Assembly: GCF_050908845.1 (NCBI RefSeq)
Contig: NZ_CP194171.1
Coordinates: forward strand, 2,790,001-2,854,000
Direction of reading: 5' to 3'
From: Marinobacterium_D sp050908845
GTDB lineage: Bacteria > Pseudomonadota > Gammaproteobacteria > Pseudomonadales > Balneatricaceae
DNA: 64,000 bases
Below are positions 60,843 to 64,000 of the stretch, piece after piece. Numbering within the stretch: the stretch's first letter is position 1; each line of letters starts with the position of its first letter. The translations under genes were made by a program, and so were the position numbers. The notes under the pieces were generated by a model, which saw only the letters and a program-made list of their open reading frames with translations, was not told the DNA's origin and made no database searches.

Positions 60843-62551
60843 TCCCAGCGGGTAAGCGCAACCAGCCGACTATCCGGATCGGCCAGTAACCGGTCCGGAG
60901 CTCCCTCCTCAATCACTCTTCCGCTATCCATCACCAGCACCCTGTCGAACCGCTCCAGCGCAATCGCGTGATGGGTAATCAGCAGCAGCGTACGGTTTTT
61001 CGCGCGATCGAGCAGGCGCTCCACCACTTTCGCTTCGGTTTGCGGATCCAGCCCTTCGGTAGGTTCATCCAGCAGCAGAAGCGGCGCAGGGCGCAGCAGC
61101 GCCCGGGCCAGCGCCAGACGTTTACGCTGGCCGCCCGAGAGTCTGGCACCGCCCTCTCCTACCTGGTAATCGAGCCCCTGGCCGGAGAGGCCATCGAGCA
61201 GATCCAGCTCACCCAGCAGCGACTCCAGCTCGCCGTCCTCAAGCCCTGCGTCTGCCAGTTGCAGATTATCCCGCACGGTGCCGGCAAACAGCTGCACCGG
61301 CTGGGACATGACGCTCATCTGCGCTCTTAGCGTCGCTTCCGTATAGGAGTGGATCGGCGCGCCGCCAAGGCTGATTTCACCGCACTGCGGATCCCAGAAC
61401 CGGCTCAGCAGGGAGATCAGGCTGCTCTTGCCGCTGCCGGAGTGGCCCAGCACAACAACCTTTTCACCCGGTTCGATACTAAGATCCACGCCATCGAGCG
61501 CCGTACGCGCCGTCGTATAGGAGAAACTGACATTGCTGAAGCTCAACCGCCCCGGCTGCGGCGGCTCGATGCCTGAGGCCGGGAAGACTGACGGCGCCTG
61601 GCGATTAACCACCTGATCCAGCCGCTGCGCCGCCTCACAGGTCTTACCCAGATACTGGTACGCCAGTGGCAGCGGCATCACCGCCTCAAAAGCAGCCAGC
61701 ACACAGAACAGCAGCATCGCCAGCTGCGCGGGTTGCAGCACCCCCGCTGCCAACAGGCCGGCGGCAAACAGCAGCGCCAGAATCATCGTCAGCCCGGCCA
61801 CCGCCGTCATCACGGCATTGATTGCGGCGGAGATCAGTCCCATGCGGCGCTGGGTATCAAGCAGGCCGGTTTCCGCTTCCGCCACCGAATCCCGCGCCAG
61901 GTTCATGCCGCCATAGATACGCAGATCCGCCATCCCCTGAACCAGCGTGACCAGCCGGGTGCGCAGCTCCGCCTGAGCCTGAGCCTGGTCCCGCCCCGGA
62001 CGGCGCCCGAACAGGTAACCAACACTGGGGATCAGAATCCCCGCCAGGCTAAGCCCGGCAAAGCAGATCAGCGCGACAATCGGGGCATAAAGCGCGAGAA
62101 AAGCCGCCACCAGCAGAGCGACAACCAGCGCCACCAGCGTCGGCGACAGCACTCGCAGGTAAAGATTATCCAGCGCGGCGATATCGGCCACCAGCCGGTT
62201 CAGCAGCTGCGCCGAGCCGGTCTTTTGCAGCTGCGCAGGCTGCAGCGGCTCGATGCGCTGATAAACCCAGACCCTGAGCCTGGCGATCAGGCGAAAGGTC
62301 GCCTCATGGGACGCCAGGCGCTCGCCGTAGCGTCCGGCGGTGCGCAAAATCGCAAACCCGCGCACACCGGCGCCAGGGGTATAAAAATTAAAACTGGCAG
62401 CGCCGGCCAGCGCCGTCGCCGTGATAAACCAGCCGGACAGCGTCAGCAGGCCGATACTGGCCAGCAGTGTCACCAGCGCCAGCAGCGCACCGAGCAGCAC
62501 CCAGCCAAGGTGTGCACGCATCTGCCGGATATAGGGCCAGAGCAGCTTCAC
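60821..62551 (-). CDS. cydC: Thiol reductant ABC exporter subunit CydC
   Basis: A 576-aa half-transporter that, with CydD, exports glutathione and cysteine and is needed to assemble cytochrome bd. Six helices (1-310) contain ALLALVTLLASIGLLTLSGW and RYGERLASHEATFRLIARLR. The ATPase part has Walker A VVLGHSGSGKSSLISLLSRF, the signature ARLSGGQRKRLALARALLRP and Walker B LLLLDEPTEGLDPQ. Its ATG overlaps the cydD stop by four bases (ATGA). Its own 3' end overlaps csiV by 22 bases. Confidence 0.95.
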   Translation of the reverse strand: MKLLWPYIRQMRAHLGWVLLGALLALVTLLASIGLLTLSGWFITATALAGAASFNFYTPGAGVRGFAILRTAGRYGERLASHEATFRLIARLRVWVYQRIEPLQPAQLQKTGSAQLLNRLVADIAALDNLYLRVLSPTLVALVVALLVAAFLALYAPIVALICFAGLSLAGILIPSVGYLFGRRPGRDQAQAQAELRTRLVTLVQGMADLRIYGGMNLARDSVAEAETGLLDTQRRMGLISAAINAVMTAVAGLTMILALLFAAGLLAAGVLQPAQLAMLLFCVLAAFEAVMPLPLAYQYLGKTCEAAQRLDQVVNRQAPSVFPASGIEPPQPGRLSFSNVSFSYTTARTALDGVDLSIEPGEKVVVLGHSGSGKSSLISLLSRFWDPQCGEISLGGAPIHSYTEATLRAQMSVMSQPVQLFAGTVRDNLQLADAGLEDGELESLLGELDLLDGLSGQGLDYQVGEGGARLSGGQRKRLALARALLRPAPLLLLDEPTEGLDPQTEAKVVERLLDRAKNRTLLLITHHAIALERFDRVLVMDSGRVIEEGAPDRLLADPDSRLVALTRWDQSTGLA

Positions 62552-64000
62552 TGCGCACCTCCGTTGTCTTTGCCGTCTTTGCCGGCTTTTCCCTTCCCAG
62601 CCAGAGACTTGAGTCCGCCACCCTGCAAACTGAAGACACGGCTGGCGAACTGCAACGTGGAATCCCGGTGACTCAATATCAGCACCGTCTTATCCCGGGT
62701 AAAACCGCGTAAGGCCTGAAGGATCAGCTGCTCGCTGCGCCTGTCGAGATTGGCGGTAGGCTCATCGAGCAGCAGCACCGGCGCATCTTTCAGCAGCGCC
62801 CGCGCCAGCGCGATACGCTGAATCTGGCCACCGGAGAGACCGGCACCCGCCTCTGCCACCTCGGTATCCAGCCCCTCGGGCAGCTGATCGAGAAATTCAC
62901 TGACATGGGCCGCGTCGCAGACCTGACGCAGCCGCGCCTCATCCGCACCGGGGTCCGCCAGCAGCAGGTTCTGCCGCAGGGTGCCGCTGAACAGCGTGGT
63001 GTGCTGACTGACCCAGGCCACCTGCTCAAGCCAGCTGTCCCGGTCGATCTCAGCAAGATCGGTGCCATTTATCAGAATCCGACCCGTTGTCAGCGGGTAA
63101 AATCCAAGCAGCAGATTCATCATCGAGGATTTGCCGACGCCACTGGGACCTGCCACCGCCACCGGCTGCCCCGCGTCAATATCCAGATCGATGCTTTCCA
63201 GTACCGGCCGGTCGGCACCGGGATAGGTCAGGCCGACAGATTCAAAGCGGATACTGATGGGAGCAGCGGGGGCCCGTACACCGCCGGAAGGTGCCTGATG
63301 TTCCGCTTCATCCAGCAGCTGCATCAGTTTCTCGGAGGCCGCCACCGCCTCCTGTTTGGCGTGGTACTGGGTACCCAGCTCACGCAGCGGCAGATAGAAC
63401 TCCGGCGCCAGCAGCAGGATAAACAGCGCCTGGTAGAGGGTAATTTCACCCTGCCAGGTACCAAAACCGAGTTCACCAAGAAAACTGAAACCGAGATAGA
63501 CCGCTGTCAGCGCGATGGACACCGAGGCGAAAAACTCCAGCACCGCCGAGGAGAGAAACGCCAGCCTCAGCACCTCCATGGTTTTGAGTCGAAACTCTTC
63601 CGAGACCCGGGCGATGATGTTCGCCTCCGATTCACTGCGCTGAAACAGCTTCAGCGTCGGCAATCCCTGAATTACATCAAGCAGATAGGCCGACAAGTTC
63701 GACAACACTTGAAAGTTTCGCCGGTTGGCGTCGGCAGCTTTCATGCCGACCAGAGCCATGAACAGGGGCACCAGCGGCGCGGTACAGATAAAGATCAGCG
63801 CCACCGCCCAGTTCTGAGGCAGCACGAAGATAAGGATGATTAATGGCAGCCCCACCGCCTGCGCCATCTGCGGCAGATAGCGGGCGATAAAGCCGTCAAG
63901 CGCCTCCACCTGCTCAAGCAGCAGCGTGCTGAGTTCGCCGGACTGGCGCCGCTGGGTAAAGCCGGGCCCGAGCCGATCCAGCTTGGCCAGCAGCTCCTGG
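62548..64000 (-). CDS. cydD: Thiol reductant ABC exporter subunit CydD (5' end outside window)
   Basis: The C-terminal 483 residues or so of a half-transporter of about 590 aa; the start is beyond position 64000. The frame stays open to the window edge, with RQSGELSTLLLEQVEALDGF in the coupling-helix region. The ATPase part has Walker A VAGPSGVGKSSMMNLLLGF, the signature AGLSGGQIQRIALARALLK, Walker B VLLLDEPTANLD and LILSHRDSTLQFASRVFSL. An internal ATG at 63909 is not the real start. It pairs with CydC to export thiols. Any cytochrome bd genes would be upstream, outside the window. Confidence 0.95.
   Translation of the reverse strand, partial: QELLAKLDRLGPGFTQRRQSGELSTLLLEQVEALDGFIARYLPQMAQAVGLPLIILIFVLPQNWAVALIFICTAPLVPLFMALVGMKAADANRRNFQVLSNLSAYLLDVIQGLPTLKLFQRSESEANIIARVSEEFRLKTMEVLRLAFLSSAVLEFFASVSIALTAVYLGFSFLGELGFGTWQGEITLYQALFILLLAPEFYLPLRELGTQYHAKQEAVAASEKLMQLLDEAEHQAPSGGVRAPAAPISIRFESVGLTYPGADRPVLESIDLDIDAGQPVAVAGPSGVGKSSMMNLLLGFYPLTTGRILINGTDLAEIDRDSWLEQVAWVSQHTTLFSGTLRQNLLLADPGADEARLRQVCDAAHVSEFLDQLPEGLDTEVAEAGAGLSGGQIQRIALARALLKDAPVLLLDEPTANLDRRSEQLILQALRGFTRDKTVLILSHRDSTLQFASRVFSLQGGGLKSLAGKGKAGKDGKDNGGAQ

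Overview
The window is 64 kb of chromosome from a GC-rich, Gram-negative gammaproteobacterium. Three things place it near the Pseudomonas/Oceanospirillales (Marinobacterium-like, marine) branch: the Na+-translocating NQR complex, the AcnD/PrpF form of the methylcitrate cycle, and gene order. The stretch rluC - rne - murB - ptp - kdsB - Trm112 - lpxK - exbD - exbB - comEC - DUF2062 - lolD - lolC - PilZ - sthA - apbE - nqrFEDCBA - gap - mfd - csiV follows, from memory, the order in Pseudomonas aeruginosa (about PA2975 to PA3003). No tRNA, rRNA, prophage, insertion sequence or CRISPR array was seen. This is core genome, almost fully coding. The species call is inference.

Region by region. (1) 1-7.2 kb: ppsA (cut by the window edge) and its divergent regulator ppsR; an ElaA-type acetyltransferase; a DUF2889 gene; an isochorismatase-family hydrolase; a xanthine/uracil-type permease; an acyl-CoA ligase. 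(2) 7.3-10.9 kb: a Cache-PAS hybrid histidine kinase and an OmpR-type response regulator. (3) 11-16.8 kb: dsbD, a DAHP synthase, an EamA transporter, a candidate ~147-nt small RNA and a CHASE-type diguanylate cyclase. (4) 16.9-23.7 kb: the propionate (2-methylcitrate) operon GntR-prpB-prpC-acnD-prpF, with palindromic operators in front and an intrinsic terminator inside. (5) 23.8-30.9 kb: an alpha/beta hydrolase, pabB, a REP-like inverted pair, thrH, a DUF2252 gene, cysB and a KfrA-like coiled-coil gene. (6) 30.9-46.1 kb: RNA processing (rluC, rne) and the envelope block (murB, kdsB, lpxK, exbBD, comEC, lolCD), then a PilZ protein. (7) 46.2-56.6 kb: redox and energy genes sthA, nqrM, apbE, nqrABCDEF and a long-form GAPDH. 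(8) 56.8-64 kb: mfd, csiV and cydDC (cydD cut by the window edge).

The genes join up in three ways. Propionyl-CoA oxidation feeds pyruvate and succinate to gluconeogenesis through ppsA. NQR with its own maturation factors (ApbE for flavinylation, NqrM for iron insertion) and SthA balances NADH and NADPH. The comEC-to-murB run is one tightly packed envelope operon in which several genes overlap by 1-4 bases.

The most interesting non-coding signals are: a conserved element (TTTCG-N9-CGAAATGTA) upstream of ppsA, the permease and the acyl-CoA ligase, at exactly 97 bp from two of the starts; a free-standing small-RNA-like transcription unit at 15182-15363; and a terminator between prpC and acnD. 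I found no clearly new multi-gene defence or mobile system. What is new here is probably at the regulatory level.
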